Origin: Rhodocollybia butyracea
Taxonomy: Eukaryota; Basidiomycota; Agaricomycetes; Agaricales; Omphalotaceae
Assembly (NCBI GenBank): GCA_015501585.1
Contig: JADNRY010000266.1
Coordinates: 21,155 to 85,154 of the forward strand
Direction: 5' to 3'
DNA: 64,000 nucleotides
The first letter of the stretch is position 1. Every line of letters starts with the position of its first letter. The notes under the pieces are model-generated. The model had not been told where the DNA came from. It saw only the letters and a list, made by a program, of their open reading frames with translations, and did not search any database. This document shows, one piece after another, positions 24,410 through 36,529 of this stretch. Made by a program: the position numbers and the translations under genes.

Positions 24410-26760
24410 GCACGATTCATACTTCTGGTAAATCGCCACCACTGTTGTTAGTACAAAAAAACAGGGCACTGAGATCTTGGGTTTGGTCATCCGGTGGGTT
24501 TGCGACTTCTCGAACATGGATGATTAGCTTGCAGCACGATATTGAATGCATAACACGCAAAGGTCTATATTAGTGTTGTGCGGGGTTGGGTCGGGCCGGA
24601 GACCCAAGGGTTGGGTCTGGGTCGGCTGGGTCATGGTCAGTCAAAATCCCGACCCCGACCCACCTAGGTGAGTCGGGTCGGGGTTGGGTTGGGTCTGGGT
24701 CATGACTCTGGGTCAGGTTATACAATTCTTTCTATCATATTGTCACATTATTTCATCTGAACAAGCCTCAAAATACTTACATTGAGGTATTTAGGTGACA
24801 TAGACTAGCATAGACTACCTCAATTCAATATGTTCTAGTATTCATCATGAAAGCCCAATGCAAAAAGTATTTAGCACAGCCACTCATACTCCAAGTATCA
24901 GTTGTATTGGCTCAACAATGGTGATATAATGCATTGTATGAGTTACAATGTACATCTTGGTGCTATGGCTGTGATGGCCATCTTTCCATGACCACTAAAT
25001 ATGGCCATTCTGGCTCAGAGTCATGTATATCTCTGACCCAGGGTCACGACACTGGGTCAGTGGTCACCAAATGCCCGACCCTGACTCTTGACCCAATGTG
25101 ACCCACAGTTGGGTTGGGCTGGGTCGGGGTCGACCCAGGCTGGGTTGGGTTGGGTCATGGGTCAGAGACCCAACCCTGCACAACACTAGTCTATATATAC
25201 GCATGAGAATTGGGTAACACAATTCCCAGTGCAATGCGGCACATACGTTTCCAGGATTCGAATCTGGGTCTGACAAGTTGAAGGGTTAGTTATCTGCAAA
25301 ATAAGGGATGTGCTGTGCACATACCGGCGCATATACAATGACCAAAACATTGCCAAGTGTTATTGCTAGGTTCATGTTCAGCTATCACTGCGACTAGCAC
25401 GGGAAGGAGTTGAAAATCACGCAATATGCACAAGTAAAATAGTACACCTTGAATGTTCCAAGATGAGAATCAAATGTGGATGGGTTTACACAGCAAACTT
25501 ACCGTCACGATAGAAGGTTACGAGAACACTTTGAGTTGCTCCCAGGAATTCATTATTAGAATCTACCAGTCATATCAGTTGTGTGTAGTAAGTTCAGGAA
25601 AGTGGGTGTACAATGAGATGCCCGGAAGCCTTGCCATAGAGTCAACGCCGCTACCACTAGAGACTGATTGTTAGTCAACTGATCTTTTCGCTGCAAAAGA
25701 GTTAACTACCTGTTTCACCTACCAGAAGGGATATATACTTGATGACTTCGTTCTTACTCTGTCCAATTAAGGTGCAAGATGACCCTGTTAGGTTCAGCTC
25801 TGCAAGTGTAACCCGGTTAATTTCTTTTTATACATTGGCTTGGATTATGGCGTTGCTATACCTGAAAAAGTCAGAGCGCCTGAAGCGCCGTATTTTTTTA
25901 CATTGAACATATTCACCACAAGGATCACCTAGTAGACAGAAGCTTTCAGACCAATTTACCACCCCTGGTGTTTCATTGGACACTTACAACCCATGAAAGA
26001 ATAAGGATTGCAAGCACTTTGCGAGACCTTTGGTACAGGGCGTATGTACGAATGACCAGGATTACTGATGGAAAACTCTATAAGGTGACCGAATGCTGTG
26101 GATGAAATGATGTTGTAGTACGCACAGTCAGATATACCTATCCCGAGGCCAGCAAAGTCTTTTCAAAGGTAAGTCACTCCTTTGATCTATGTCAAGCACA
26201 GAGAGACCTACAACCGTTGAAAGTCGCCGTGCGAATACAGGACTGCTAGGGCCATAAATCAAAGAAAGTCAAATGTAGTTCATTACACGCACCGCACTGC
26301 TAATGTGAGGGTTCAATTTCTCTGTATCATGGTTAGCTTGTTGTGAGCACTTCCGCCATCTCTCACTCACCCTCAATAGCCAGTATTGTGTCAATAAAAG
26401 GAGAATAACGCGAAAAAAGATACAGAACTTTGACCGATCCCCAATGCGAAACCCATATATAGGCAACCTGGCAAGGTAAATTATTGAATATTCAGAGAAG
26501 TCATTATTATTCACCACACTTGCCTCCTGACCCAATGAAAGAATATAGTCATATGTCTATAGAGTAGTAGCATCCTGCAATTAGCATTCATTTGTGACAG
26601 TGAAATACTGTTTGAGATTGCACCAAAAGCGCAAGCATCGCAACTGAATTTACTTGGCAGTGAGTATATCTGATTGTCAAAATTTGCTCTAACCAAATCA
26701 CCTTGAGTGTACTAGGCCCGAGGATAACGATTGAGGCTTTTCATAGTGTGTAGTATGAAG
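24410..26760 (-). pseudogene. DUF6533-like membrane protein relic B
   Basis: Collinear with relic A. From about 26700 leftward the - strand reads TYDYILSLGQEASVV (near 26530), then YLARLPIYGFRIGDRSKF, VILLLLTQYWLLRVSERW and TEKLNPHISSAVR. Exons for middle membrane segments follow, and near 25270 a WKR..NP stretch. The C-terminal part is split by a MITE at 24571-25188. Frame breaks and the MITE make it non-functional. Confidence 0.5.
24571..25188. mobile_element. hAT-like MITE, 618 bp
   Basis: Ends TAGTGTTGTGCGGGGTTGGG and its near-perfect reverse complement (cccaaccctgcacaacacta in reverse reading). The flanks are exact 8-bp duplications gtctatat at 24563-24570 and 25189-25196. The copies at 1-560 and 18.87-19.4 kb lack the insertion, which confirms an empty site. 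Subterminal parts are arrays of GGGTC/GACCC; the centre is AT-rich and non-coding. Confidence 0.9.
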
Positions 26761-26799
26761 CAATACCACTTACTACCACGATTTGAGAATCAATTAAAG

Positions 26800-27910
26800 A
26801 AGAAATGAACCTTGCCCTCGTCCGTCTTGTTCTGCCAAGGTGGTGTTTATCTACTGGGCACTGCGTTCCAGATTGTTCTATGAATTCGTATCACGTATCG
26901 TCTCGCTTGGATAATACTACGTACAGGTGCAGCATATCCCTTTGCGTAGTTCTCTAAAATGAATTCAAGTCAGAGTCTTGTGGGTCTCCGCCTATGCCTA
27001 CTCCCGTCCATGCTCTTCCGCCTTGTCAATAATATCGAAGATGAACAGTTCCTGGAGACGGCATCGAATAACTTAAACAAGGTGAATACTGGTGAGAAAA
27101 ATCTTGCGTAGCGGGTGGAGAATTGGACCCCGGATAAGAGGATTTTTGGAACCGGAGGGAGATACGAGGTGTGTTCGTTAGGTGTGTTCCGGGGACAATC
27201 TCGTTTAAGCCGCGCTCAAATTCAGATATCAAAACGATAGATGGTGGTTCTCGCGTTACTTGGATTTTACAGTACCGGAGGCAAGCCAACCTTTTGACAG
27301 TTGTAAAGGTTACCAACACTGAAGACTGTCGGCGTACCAACCGACGATATTAGATCAGACCTGGGTTTCGGACATAGCAGTGGCATTGGTAACACTGCTT
27401 CGGAGTCTGGGAAAGGATGTTGCAGATTTGCCACTCGTCTCAACCTCGTTTACTCAGTGCAAGTCAATCACCCACGCGCCTTTCTTACCGTCAATGTTAC
27501 AGCCCCTTTGAAACAGCAAATGATGTTCTTCCACGATGCATGGGCATTTCCGAACTCATTCCGATTCGCAACTTTCGGGCGCTGTCTGCAGTCTCTATTC
27601 CGGATTTGTTCCGGATCTTCATCCACAATTTTTACTCAGCGATGACTAATTTGTCTACTCAACAAGCTACTTTTTCTTGGACCGCTTTTATCGCCAGGGC
27701 CAAGTTTATTCACGAGGCGATTCTAGTTTGTAATTGCTGGGTCTCTTATGGGCTTGATGGGGAGGACAATACCGTGCCCCGGTTTCGCCACCGCTTGCGT
27801 GAATTCGGCGACTGCTGTAGACGAGGACGCGCTACACAAATCACAGGTACTAAGCTAGCTTAGAGCCTTGCTACCACCTGTAATCTGCCTTCTCTTGGGA
27901 GTCTAGCCTC
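26800..27910. other. No gene recognised
   Basis: Open frames on both strands (for example 27417-27863 + and 27026-27340 -) show no motif or splice logic I can defend. Base composition resembles genic DNA, and the block lies just before a broken DUF7918 exon, so it may be degraded coding sequence. Confidence 0.3.
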
Positions 27911-27924
27911 TCGCTGCTTTTGCT

Positions 27925-28245
27925 GGTACAAGGACTGACCGTTTCATTTATGGGACCGCAGGCAGTTATGTATCGCCGTTTGGTCCGCGTTTCTATCTGT
28001 GTTCCACCACAGACGGCGCAAACTACGGAGGTTCTTCAAGCAACCCCGTTGCTTCGGCATCTCTGTCTCAATTCACAAGAAAGCGGAACCTTGCCGAAAG
28101 ACATGAAGTCACGAAGTAACGAGGTGATCATGCGAATTCTGACATCCACTGGGTAGATCCATACAACACTAGTCTGACTTTTGTTTCGTGAAGACACCTA
28201 GGCAACAAGAGTTAAACGAGAAAATGTAAGGAAAGAGCCACTGCA
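27925..28245 (+). pseudogene. Degraded copy of the DUF7918 gene 3' part
   Basis: Matches 8905-9240: a degraded exon 4 piece, then gaggttcttc, the stretch around agaaagcggaacctt, then gtaacgaggtg and the basic KARKQ/RVKRE codons. Multiple small deletions and stops are present (for instance TAG at 28154), and the terminal VIDLT motif is lost. Confidence 0.75.
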
Positions 28246-28453
28246 GCAATGTTTGATCAATATTGCTGGCCTTGCACCGTCATGAATCACATCATTCTTC
28301 GAAAAGTACCTCAAAAAGTAATTGCGACTTTGTGAGACACTCCGCACTAAGCGGATTAGTTGGCACATGTAGCCATTGGGACAATTTGCTCATCTCTGTA
28401 ATACAGTGAAGGTCTATAAAATACGCTAGTAAAGCTTCGTTGTCCTGCACATC

Positions 28454-29502
28454 ATGTCTTCCCCACTAACATTGACTGCTACCCATCACAAGGACACATA
28501 CCCCGCCATCTCGCCCACCAACCCCTCTCTTACCCAGTCTGGTAAAACAGTCCTCATCACTGGTGGAGGCGACGGGATTGGTTTCGAGATCGCTCGCTCC
28601 TTCGCCAAAGCCTCCGCTACTAGGATCATCATCGTAGGCAGAAGGGATGCTTTACTGGAAGAATCCGCAGCGAAGCTTCGCAACGAGTTCGGGACCAACA
28701 CCACCGAATTCATCGCTCATCAGGGAGACATTGGCTCCGACGATTCCATCACTTCTCTCTGGGAGTCTTTACACTCTCAAAACATCTTTGTCCACGTCCT
28801 AGTGCTCAACGCAGCACATGTATCACAAGTCGATTTTGATTACGGAGTTGATACTCTCAGCTTAGACAAGGCGGAACTTACGCAGGCCGTTGATACAAAC
28901 TTGGTTGGGAATTTCCTCATGAGTGCCAAATTCGTCAAGCAGGCCCTGCGCCCTGCTGCACAGCAATTGAATCTTATCAATGTTTCGACGGGTTCTATTC
29001 ATGCGCATCCTTCGCCTGGCCCGGTATATGCGACTACGAAGACAGCGTTTACTTTCTTTGATCGGACGGATTGCAGATGAGCGTCCGGTTGAAGATGTTC
29101 AGATTATCTCCTTTCATCCAGGGATTCTGTATACTGAGGTGAATAACCCTCTTGATTGTGTTTAAGTACTCGCTCTGAACTTTTTATCTCCCCAGGGAAA
29201 TGCAAAACGTTTCGATAAATCAGTGTTAAAATGGGAGTCACGTACGTCCTTCCTTGCTTACTCCTGAGAATAATACTAATTCTCTAGTCTCAATAGTTGC
29301 TTTGCCTGCAGATTTTTCCGTCTGGGCAGCGTCACCCGAGGCATCTTGGTTGCATGGTCGTTACGTATGGCCCCACTGGGACGTTAGCGAGTTGAAGGCT
29401 GACCTCGAGGTGCAGAAACAGGTACAAGGGAAGGGGGGGTACTTGAAAGTCGGAGTAGAGGGTTTGCGTACTTTCGATAGTTCAGTATTCTTGAACATAT
29501 AG
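28454..29502 (+). pseudogene. Short-chain dehydrogenase/reductase, copy 2 (frameshifted)
   Basis: Starts MSSPLTLTATHHKDTYPAISP and reads cleanly through VLITGGGDGIGFEIARSF, IIIVGRRDALLEESAAKLRN, DIGSDDSITSLWE, VLVLNAAHVS and NLVGNFLMSAKFVKQAL to INVSTGSIHAHPSPGPVYATTKTAF. The last contains Tyr-x-x-x-Lys (YATTK), the SDR catalytic pair. One extra T near 29054 (actttctttg against acttctttg in copy 3) then shifts the frame before the IADERPVEDVQIISFHPG block. Three small introns and the last exon ([22 protein letters not shown]) follow, to TAG near 29502. One indel from intact, it may have been active recently. Confidence 0.8.
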
Positions 29503-30050
29503 AGCTCGTGGAGTTTTGCCGCTACTCCAAGAATAGAACCCTGGCGTGTACCCAAAATTCTGTCTTTCGAGAGAGTCGTATCATCAGGGTTTTAAGACGT
29601 ATTTTACAAAGGTTGGCAAATATAGACGTGTTGTAACAAAGTCATCGTGCCCCGAATTATAGAGGTGAGTAAGAGTATAGATTTGTCCCCTCCTAGACCA
29701 ATCCTAGAAGGTATACAAAGACTCGAGGTATCGTCAGCTTTGCCTCCGATCGCAGATCTCTAATCTTGATCTTTTTGTTTGTATCATGCAGCGCGATGCA
29801 GCGTCGTCGGCATTGTTCTCAATATGATTGATGCCTGATATTCGAAGCTTTGACCTTGATTTTCAACGTACAAGCCTTATACATGGATTTGAGAAATTCA
29901 GAAGTTGAGTATGAGCTGGCAAGGCAACTTATTTAATTAAATCAGTAACTCCTTCTCGATTTCCTGTCATAATCATGAGGGCAAACTATAACGTACGTGA
30001 GAAACACTTAAGTTCGCCTGTACAGACGCCACATCCTCTTCCCACCCATC

Positions 30051-31122
30051 ATGTCTTCAGCAAAAACACTAACCGCTACCATCACCACGACACATACCCT
30101 GCGATCTCACCTACCAACCCCTTCTCAGCCAATGCGGTAAAAGATCCTTATCACCGGTGGCGGCAGCGGAATCGGTTTCGAAATGGCGCGCTCTTTCGCC
30201 AAGGCCTCTGCTTCTAAGGTCATCATCATGAGCAGAAGAGGTGCCTTGTTGGATGATTCTGCAGCTAAACTCCGCAGCGAGTTCCCTAAGACCGAATTTA
30301 TAGCTCGCCAGGGCGACATCGGCTCCGACGATTCCATCATATCTCTCTGGGAGTTTTTACACTCTCACAATATCTTCGTCCACGTTTTAGTGCTCAACGC
30401 GGTATATATATCAGAAGACAGTTGATTCACATCGGAAGTGATACCCTGAGCATGGACAAGGCGGAACTTATGCAAGCCCTTGATACGAATGTTGGTGGAA
30501 ACTTCCTTATGAGTGCCAAATTTATCAAGCAGGGTTTACGCCCTGCTGGACAACAGTTGAATCTTCTCAACGTTACATCAGGCGCTGTTCATACGAATCC
30601 TGCGCCAGACACTGTATATGCGACTGTGAAGACGGCGTTTACTTCTTTGATCGGACGAATTGCGGATGAACGTCCGGTTGAGGATGTTCAGATTATTTCG
30701 TTTCATCCAGGGCTCGTGTATTCGGAGGTGATTAACTTGCTTTGTTGTATCTATCGATTGCTGCAAACGCTCTCACTTTCCTTTAGGCGTGCAAAAATAT
30801 TTGGTGATACTAAATCGCTGTTTAAATGGGATTCATGTACGTTTTTACTTGTGTATATATGCTTGACCGTTTGCTTGGAACATTTGCTTGGAATATTGAA
30901 CTAACATTCCGTCCGCCTTCTTTAGTTGACCTGCCAGCCAATTTTTCCGTTTGGGCCGCATCTCCCGAGGCATCGTGGCTGCATGGCCGTTTTGTATGGG
31001 CCCACTGGGACGTCGATGAACTGAAGGCTGACCCTAAGATTCAGAAACACCTAGAAGGGAAGGGAGGGTATTTGAAGATTGGAGTAGAGGGATTGAGCTC
31101 TGTCAATGTTGAGGATTTCTGA
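30051..31122 (+). pseudogene. Short-chain dehydrogenase/reductase, copy 3 (several frameshifts)
   Basis: Same order as copy 2. It has a lost C near 30082 in the leader, a 1-bp loss in the cofactor loop near 30143 and a 2-bp gain with TGA near 30422. After that the frame is open through NVGGNFLMSAKFIKQGLRP, the catalytic YATVK and the IADERPVEDVQIISFHPG block that copy 2 has lost, then the last exons to TGA 31122. It gives the correct 3' reading where copies 1 and 2 fail. Confidence 0.8.
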
Positions 31123-31129
31123 TCGATCA

Positions 31130-31690
31130 GAACTAGACTAGACCAAGAATAAACAGAGAATAAACAGATAGATAATCATACACTGAACACATGGTTGTGG
31201 GTAGGCGTTCAAACTTCATACTTGGATTGCTCCGAGCTTCGGGTTCGGCTGGAAGACGTGCTCGTACTTACTCAATGAAAATCAGTGAGCCGATGTCCAA
31301 TCCACGAATATAGCTTTGAGATACTGAACAGAAGGAGGACTTTAACGTATTGAAGGAAGAGAAATTACTCAGACCCATCGAGATCGAGTATCAAGATACT
31401 TGAGCTCTAACTCAGCACGGTGCTCACGACACACTTCGAAAAGGAGAAGGCAAAAGGTATTGCATATTTGCGACATGATCCCTCGGTCAATAGCCTCGCA
31501 TGCTCTGATGTACGCTGAAAGGAGTAAAACGTTAGTTCGTATGTAGAGAATACTAGTATTAAAGCTTCTTCGAGAAATGCAACTGACCTGACAGTAACGG
31601 AGCTATAATATGTGGATCAGTACCTTGCCAACACCACTGTCGGGTCTTTCTTTCGAGTTGTATCATAGATAAAACGGTCTGAGAAGGAAA
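31130..31690. other. No gene seen
   Basis: Transition from the SDR array to the SSP array. No supported frame or repeat. Confidence 0.4.
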
Positions 31691-31699
31691 TAACCTTTC

Positions 31700-32450
31700 G
31701 GATAAGACTTCACGCGACGAGAACAATGTGGTTATATCCTGATTCAACGTCAGAAGAATGTGCTTGAGTGTCCATGGTGCACCTGGCAAGTACAAAGGCG
31801 ACCATCCAAAGATGTTCCGATGGTAGGGATGATCTGGCTGATGACTGCCGCATCATGAAAAAGCAAATATAGGTGTTTGAGTCGGTGAACAAAGTGACCC
31901 TTGTAATAACAAGCACAAGATTACCTTAATGGCATCGTGAATAGACGCGCCGAAGTCCTGTGATGTGTCGTTTGATCCCAAGCAGCAGTTACCGAGTTCG
32001 AAGGGACGCCGATCTGAGGGATGAGCCACTGAAGTAGCTACAGCACGAAACTAGCAGCTGGAGCTGAGATCTGAATGGTAGATGAAGTAACAGAAGGAGT
32101 GTAGTATGACTTGTGCGACTGGAGAGCGACAGTAGGTTGGTCGAAATTCGTTTCTGACCCGCGCGTGGTTGTTTGCCACTTCAGTTTGGATTATACTGGC
32201 GGGTAGAGTTGTATGGCGGGGGCATAGAAATGACGTTGGAGAGCTAAGAACAAGTGGAGATGGCGGGGCGGGGCAGCTGTGGCGAAAGTATGAAATTGGT
32301 ACTAGGTAGTGGGATTGAGAATCAATTTTTATTGCTGGACTAGATACAAGTATCGATAGATTAGATGCTGTTGGCCACTGAACGTTGAGCGTGAACGAGC
32401 CCGATACAGTTATGACGTAACTACTGTGGGGCAACTATCATATATCATGC
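31700..32450. repeat. SSP 3' flank block, orphan copy
   Basis: Closely matches 36530-37290 (downstream of SSP copy A) and 47690-48260 (downstream of SSP copy F); shared words include gaaactagcagctggagctg. No SSP gene precedes this copy, so it marks a lost or moved gene. Confidence 0.85.
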
Positions 32451-32789
32451 ATCATGGCCGACAGTTTCAGTGCCAGTGGTACTACTTTCCAAAAAAGTTG
32501 CATCAGACGTTCGCGACGAGACTAGTACGGAGGACGCACCAGTTCTCCCGAATCCCACTATAAAGTATAATCCGCAAGCACCATGACCAAATCGGGGATA
32601 ATCGATAATCGAACGTTGCGAAACTTCTCACAGGGTCTGTACCAGGGGGTTCGACGACGTGTGCAATGGCAATGAGACGGATGATTATGATAGAGAGAAA
32701 GTGCCGCAGCCTTGTCCCGTGATGTGTCTACACACCACGATCATGTGGAATAAAGCAGGACGACCTAGGACATCGATATGGAATAAAAA

Positions 32790-33085
32790 TGGTCTGGCTT
32801 GGATGCGGCATTACAAGGGCAACCGGAAATTAGTAGGAATAGCGATAGTGATAGTGATAGCTCTTTTTAATATCGGCGGCTTAGGACTTTTTCCTTCTGT
32901 TACGCCCAGCTGGTGCTACTTACTCTCTTTTGTACGCGCATTTAGCACATCGAGCTTTCAGTCTGTACTCTTATATGATCTGTATTACGTAAATAAACAA
33001 ATATCCCTCCGGAAACTATGCCCGAATCCCGATTTTGCAGTCTCCCACTGGCTCCGAGTTGCCGTGGCTAGACAGAGTTGTCATG
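32790..33085. repeat. Copy of the 3' end of SSP copy E
   Basis: Matches 44735-44990: the gcggcattacaagggcaacc coding end, the agcgatagtgatag tract, and the flank with cgcatttagcacatcgagct and a poly(A)-signal-like aataaa. Confidence 0.85.
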
Positions 33086-33089
33086 AAGT

Positions 33090-33740
33090 GCATTCTTGGA
33101 ACTATTAGTGAAGCTTTAGAAGTGGCGAGCTACCTAAGCAAATGCTTAGTAGCTAATTGTGCAGTATATGATTATATGCAAGTATGGGAGAAGGCCGTAG
33201 GCCTTCGGGTCCCAGCAACAAAAGAGGTCCACAGTCGACTGCGTACCCATCTAGTAGGAGTGCATGACACATCCAGAAGACTGTGGATCCCCTATATGTA
33301 GGAGGCACTCAGTGCACTGGGACCATGGTGTACCATATGAACTCATATAGTGCTGGCTGAGCATGTTAAGTTGCGTATTGCAGAAAATGAATACATCACC
33401 TATTCATCAGCCAATCACTTGTATAAGATCAAACTTTCCTCCTGGGGAAGGAATTCAGAAGCTTGCACACCGCACAGGCAAGTGACACTGAAAGGAAACC
33501 AGATCAATGGTGAGACTTACATGGGTGATGCCAAAATGAGTGTGAAACCGATATCAGATTAGACATAAGGTAAAGGAAGAAAAGAGAGAAACCGAACGTG
33601 TGTACATATATCTATAATTTTTAAAGAATCCAGACAGTAACGCGTGAACATGAAAGTTATACTGACGCAGAAGCGTTGGTGGCATTGGTCATTGGTAGTA
33701 GCATAGTGTTAGCATGGGGTGAGTGATTGTATTAGCAAAA
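33090..33740. other. No gene recognised
   Basis: Frames at 33035-33301 and 33350-33562 (+) are open but have no family resemblance or splice support. Confidence 0.3.
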
Positions 33741-33756
33741 GGGTGCAAGTAAATAG

Positions 33757-33900
33757 CAGTACGCAGTCGCAGTAGCAGTGATAGTAGCAGTAGCAGTAGT
33801 GGTGACAGTAGCAGTAGCAGTAGAGTGAAAGTAGCAGTAGCGGTGACAGTAGCAGTAGCAGTAGCAGTAGCAGATGGCAGGAGCCAATAGCATTAGCAGA
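33757..33900. repeat. AGTAGC/AGTGAC microsatellite
   Basis: About 145 bp of imperfect hexanucleotide repeats (agtagc with agtgac and agtggt variants). The apparent Leu/Cys/Tyr-rich frame on the - strand is only a reading of the repeat. Confidence 0.9.
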
Positions 33901-33959
33901 TTGTAGATTAGCAGAGAGCGTGAACAATTAGCATTAGCGGTGGATGTTGGTAGTTGTAG

Positions 33960-34470
33960 CAGTGGTCATAACAGAGATAATCAGTGGAGGATGTGAGGTA
34001 GAGTTTAATTAGTGAAAAACAGAGCCGTTTTATAGAACAATGGACATACCCTTAGAAGCTTATCTCTGGGCTCAATTACAAATTTGTCGGGACAAATCCT
34101 CATAGCAATGACGGATAGATAAAACGCTCTCCGATGCCCGCCTAGTACTCGCTCAGAGTGATTTTGCAGGGTCCTGCTTAGATCATGCTAGTGTTTCGCT
34201 ATCCATTATGGCAAGAAAAGAAATCGCGAGTTGTGAGCGGAATGAAGGCTGATTCGTTGTGAGCAGAGAAGGTATAAGACCGATTTCTTTGCAATTGGAT
34301 GTAGTCGTACAAAGACGAGCTACAATGTAAAGCAACCTCGACACTAGAAGGAAGAAAGAAAAGCTGTAGGCTACACTAGTAGTAGTGAGCCTTTCGATGG
34401 ACATGACTGTTGGCGACGAAGTGAGTAGACGCCGCATCACGTGTCCGTTCGAAGACTCAAGTTTGCCGCA
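33960..34470. other. No gene seen
   Basis: Unique-looking sequence with no supported frame. Confidence 0.35.
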
Positions 34471-34489
34471 CTCTCTGCTCTCGCTTGCA

Positions 34490-34665
34490 AACTGCCATTT
34501 AGCATGGACGAACGGACTTCGGCAAGTGCGAAGGGAATGATGCGGGAATGGCGCAAGGAATGGTGCAGCTCACTCTACCAAGTTGAAGAACATGGAATAA
34601 AATGTGTTGAACCCAAGCCTACCAACGCTGATTTGAATGCGGCATTCGATTGCATCGGATGAGAA
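34490..34665 (+). pseudogene. SSP 3' exon fragment
   Basis: Contains the SSP end pattern VEEHGIKCVEPKPTNADLNAAF; the same phrase is at 45070-45150 and a related one (LNAALPQQ) ends SSP copy B. The 5' part of the gene is absent. Confidence 0.65.
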
Positions 34666-35149
34666 CATTATCTACATACTAAGTGATAGTGATAGCGTTA
34701 ATACTTTATTATCGATCAGATACTCAAAACGTCTCCGAGCCAAGTTCGGTAGTCAAACTGTTAGCTTCATTACTACTTACCAATTTTTAGTCTACAGGTC
34801 GTACGAAGTCCCATTTCTCTATCCGCTTAGAAGAGAGTTTCTCCGCAGGGTAGTGTTTTTCTATACTCTCATTTTGTTTAATATACTTTTACCTTTCTGC
34901 TTCATCGAAAGGCAGCCCCCGGAGGCGGCTTAACACTTCGTTATATTTTTACCTTCAGTGGCTATACAGTCATGTACTGCTGAGGGAAAACCTGCTTACT
35001 TATATAGGTTAGAATACTTATCCTGTTGCGGCCACAGTACCTAGGTCCTATTTGTTGATACAGAGTCGTGTAACGCGTGTACTTACCGTGACGTTGTCTC
35101 AAGCCTTGGTGATAGAACTTGGACACCTACACTATGCAGAGACAGACAG

Positions 35150-35995
35150 ATAGTACTGAAACTCGATTGATTAACCCCCTAAAGTGTCCTCTACGGTCTA
35201 AGGAACGCCCGGTGTGGTAACAGATAGGGAGGCACCGGGATTCGTACAAATTTGATAATTTGGGCTTGCTCAGGCTGGTACTACTGTACAGATGGGAGTT
35301 ATTGATTCAGAACGAGGGTGTCAGATAAAAGAATTTTATCCAGTTGAAGAGTATGGGTCAGTCAAGGTTCGTTTTGTCAATGGTCATCATGTTCCCCAGA
35401 TTTGTATTACTCCGAAGTCATGAGAACGCCGCGGAAGAGCACAAAGCAGTGTCTGCCGTTTTACAAACGGAAGGAGGTAGTTCAGCTGCTGCATCAAGTT
35501 CTCTGAATCCAACTACATTCAATCTAACTACAGTGGTTCTGTGATAGGAGGTCGGTTCATGGTCACTGATAATACACTTCTTCCTATCAAGTCTCGAAAC
35601 GAACCCAATTTTTGCACTGCAGTACACATTCATACAGGAGACAGGAGTCGGAGGAGCGATACTATGACAGATTTCGCCGCCTGCAATACAATTGTATTGA
35701 AAAGTTGAAAATGAATTCGTTTCGACATGCGTGTTTTAGCCTGTCTTCTATAAAGCCCTTTGCAAACCAGAAGAGTTTTCCATCTTGCCGGCCAAGCTCA
35801 CCCTCGACTATCCCTAGTATCTTTTCCTGGAGAAAGCACTTGCTCTCGACCAAATTCTCTGGTACCAGTTTCGTTCCCCCTTTCAAGTCTCGACGCGAAT
35901 TTAACTTCAAGAGTAGTATGTACATCATTGGCAATGGGGGATTTTTCCACATTAAACGATTTTTCACAGCTTTCCTGGATCCATAAACCTCCATT
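35150..35995. promoter_or_regulatory. 5' module of SSP copy A (A/F/H type)
   Basis: The upstream block is shared with 46390-47178 and 57520-58313. TATA box TATAAA at 35749 is followed by the constant cttgccggccaagctcaccc and cctggagaaa words, and a 5'UTR intron at 35916-35969 (GTATGT...CAG). The start codon follows at 35996. Confidence 0.7.
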
Positions 35996-36476
35996 ATGCG
36001 TCTCAATTCTGCATATCTTTTTTTCTGGTTGCCTATGTTTGTCAATGCGGTACCTGTAGTAACTGGCAACAAAGAAAATTCCAAGGTAGTTCATTTTTGG
36101 CCTTTTTCACAGACCCCCTAACTTGAATCCCCCACCTTTCAGGGTCTCCAAAGAACCCCAGCCGATCGCTTCCAACTCGAAGGGCAATGACCTCCGGATT
36201 GAAGTAACTTTCACTAACCAAAGGGTGACTCTATCGGAGGCAGAGCCCACGTTCCAGTCCAATGTTGATAAAGGTGTGAGAGAGGTCATCAGGCAATGTG
36301 AGAAGAAGGTCGATTATTCCGATAAATGCAATTCCCAAAGTGTGCAAATAAGAATATAAATATCGAATTTAATTATAACGTCTCTCTATCAGCGGGCTAT
36401 TACACTGGCAAGGGTCATCTCACTGCGAGCGGAGATGGTGATTTTGACAGGTCGAAGTCATTTGGGTGTTCAATAT
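35996..36476 (+). pseudogene. Small secreted protein copy A, frameshifted
   Basis: Exon 1 (35996-36085) encodes MRLNSAYLFFWLPMFVNAVP, a signal peptide altered by two compensating indels relative to copy F. The intron is 36086-36142, but the next exon reads on only in another phase (VSKEPQPIASNSKGNDLRIE, VTFTNQRVTLSEAEPTFQSN). A stop near 36356 then cuts off the GYYTGKGHLTASGDGDFDRS end, which is still readable in another frame. The mature part is most like copy F. Confidence 0.7.
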
Positions 36477-36529
36477 AACCTTATGTAATTATGATAGCTC
36501 AAGTACTAGTAGAACACCATGTATCAATC

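Noticed and set aside
27417..27863. 148-codon open frame
   Set aside because: No motif, no splice support and no conserved neighbour; likely chance or degraded sequence.
33709..33927. Leu/Cys/Tyr-rich open frame on the - strand
   Set aside because: It is only a translation of the AGTAGC microsatellite.
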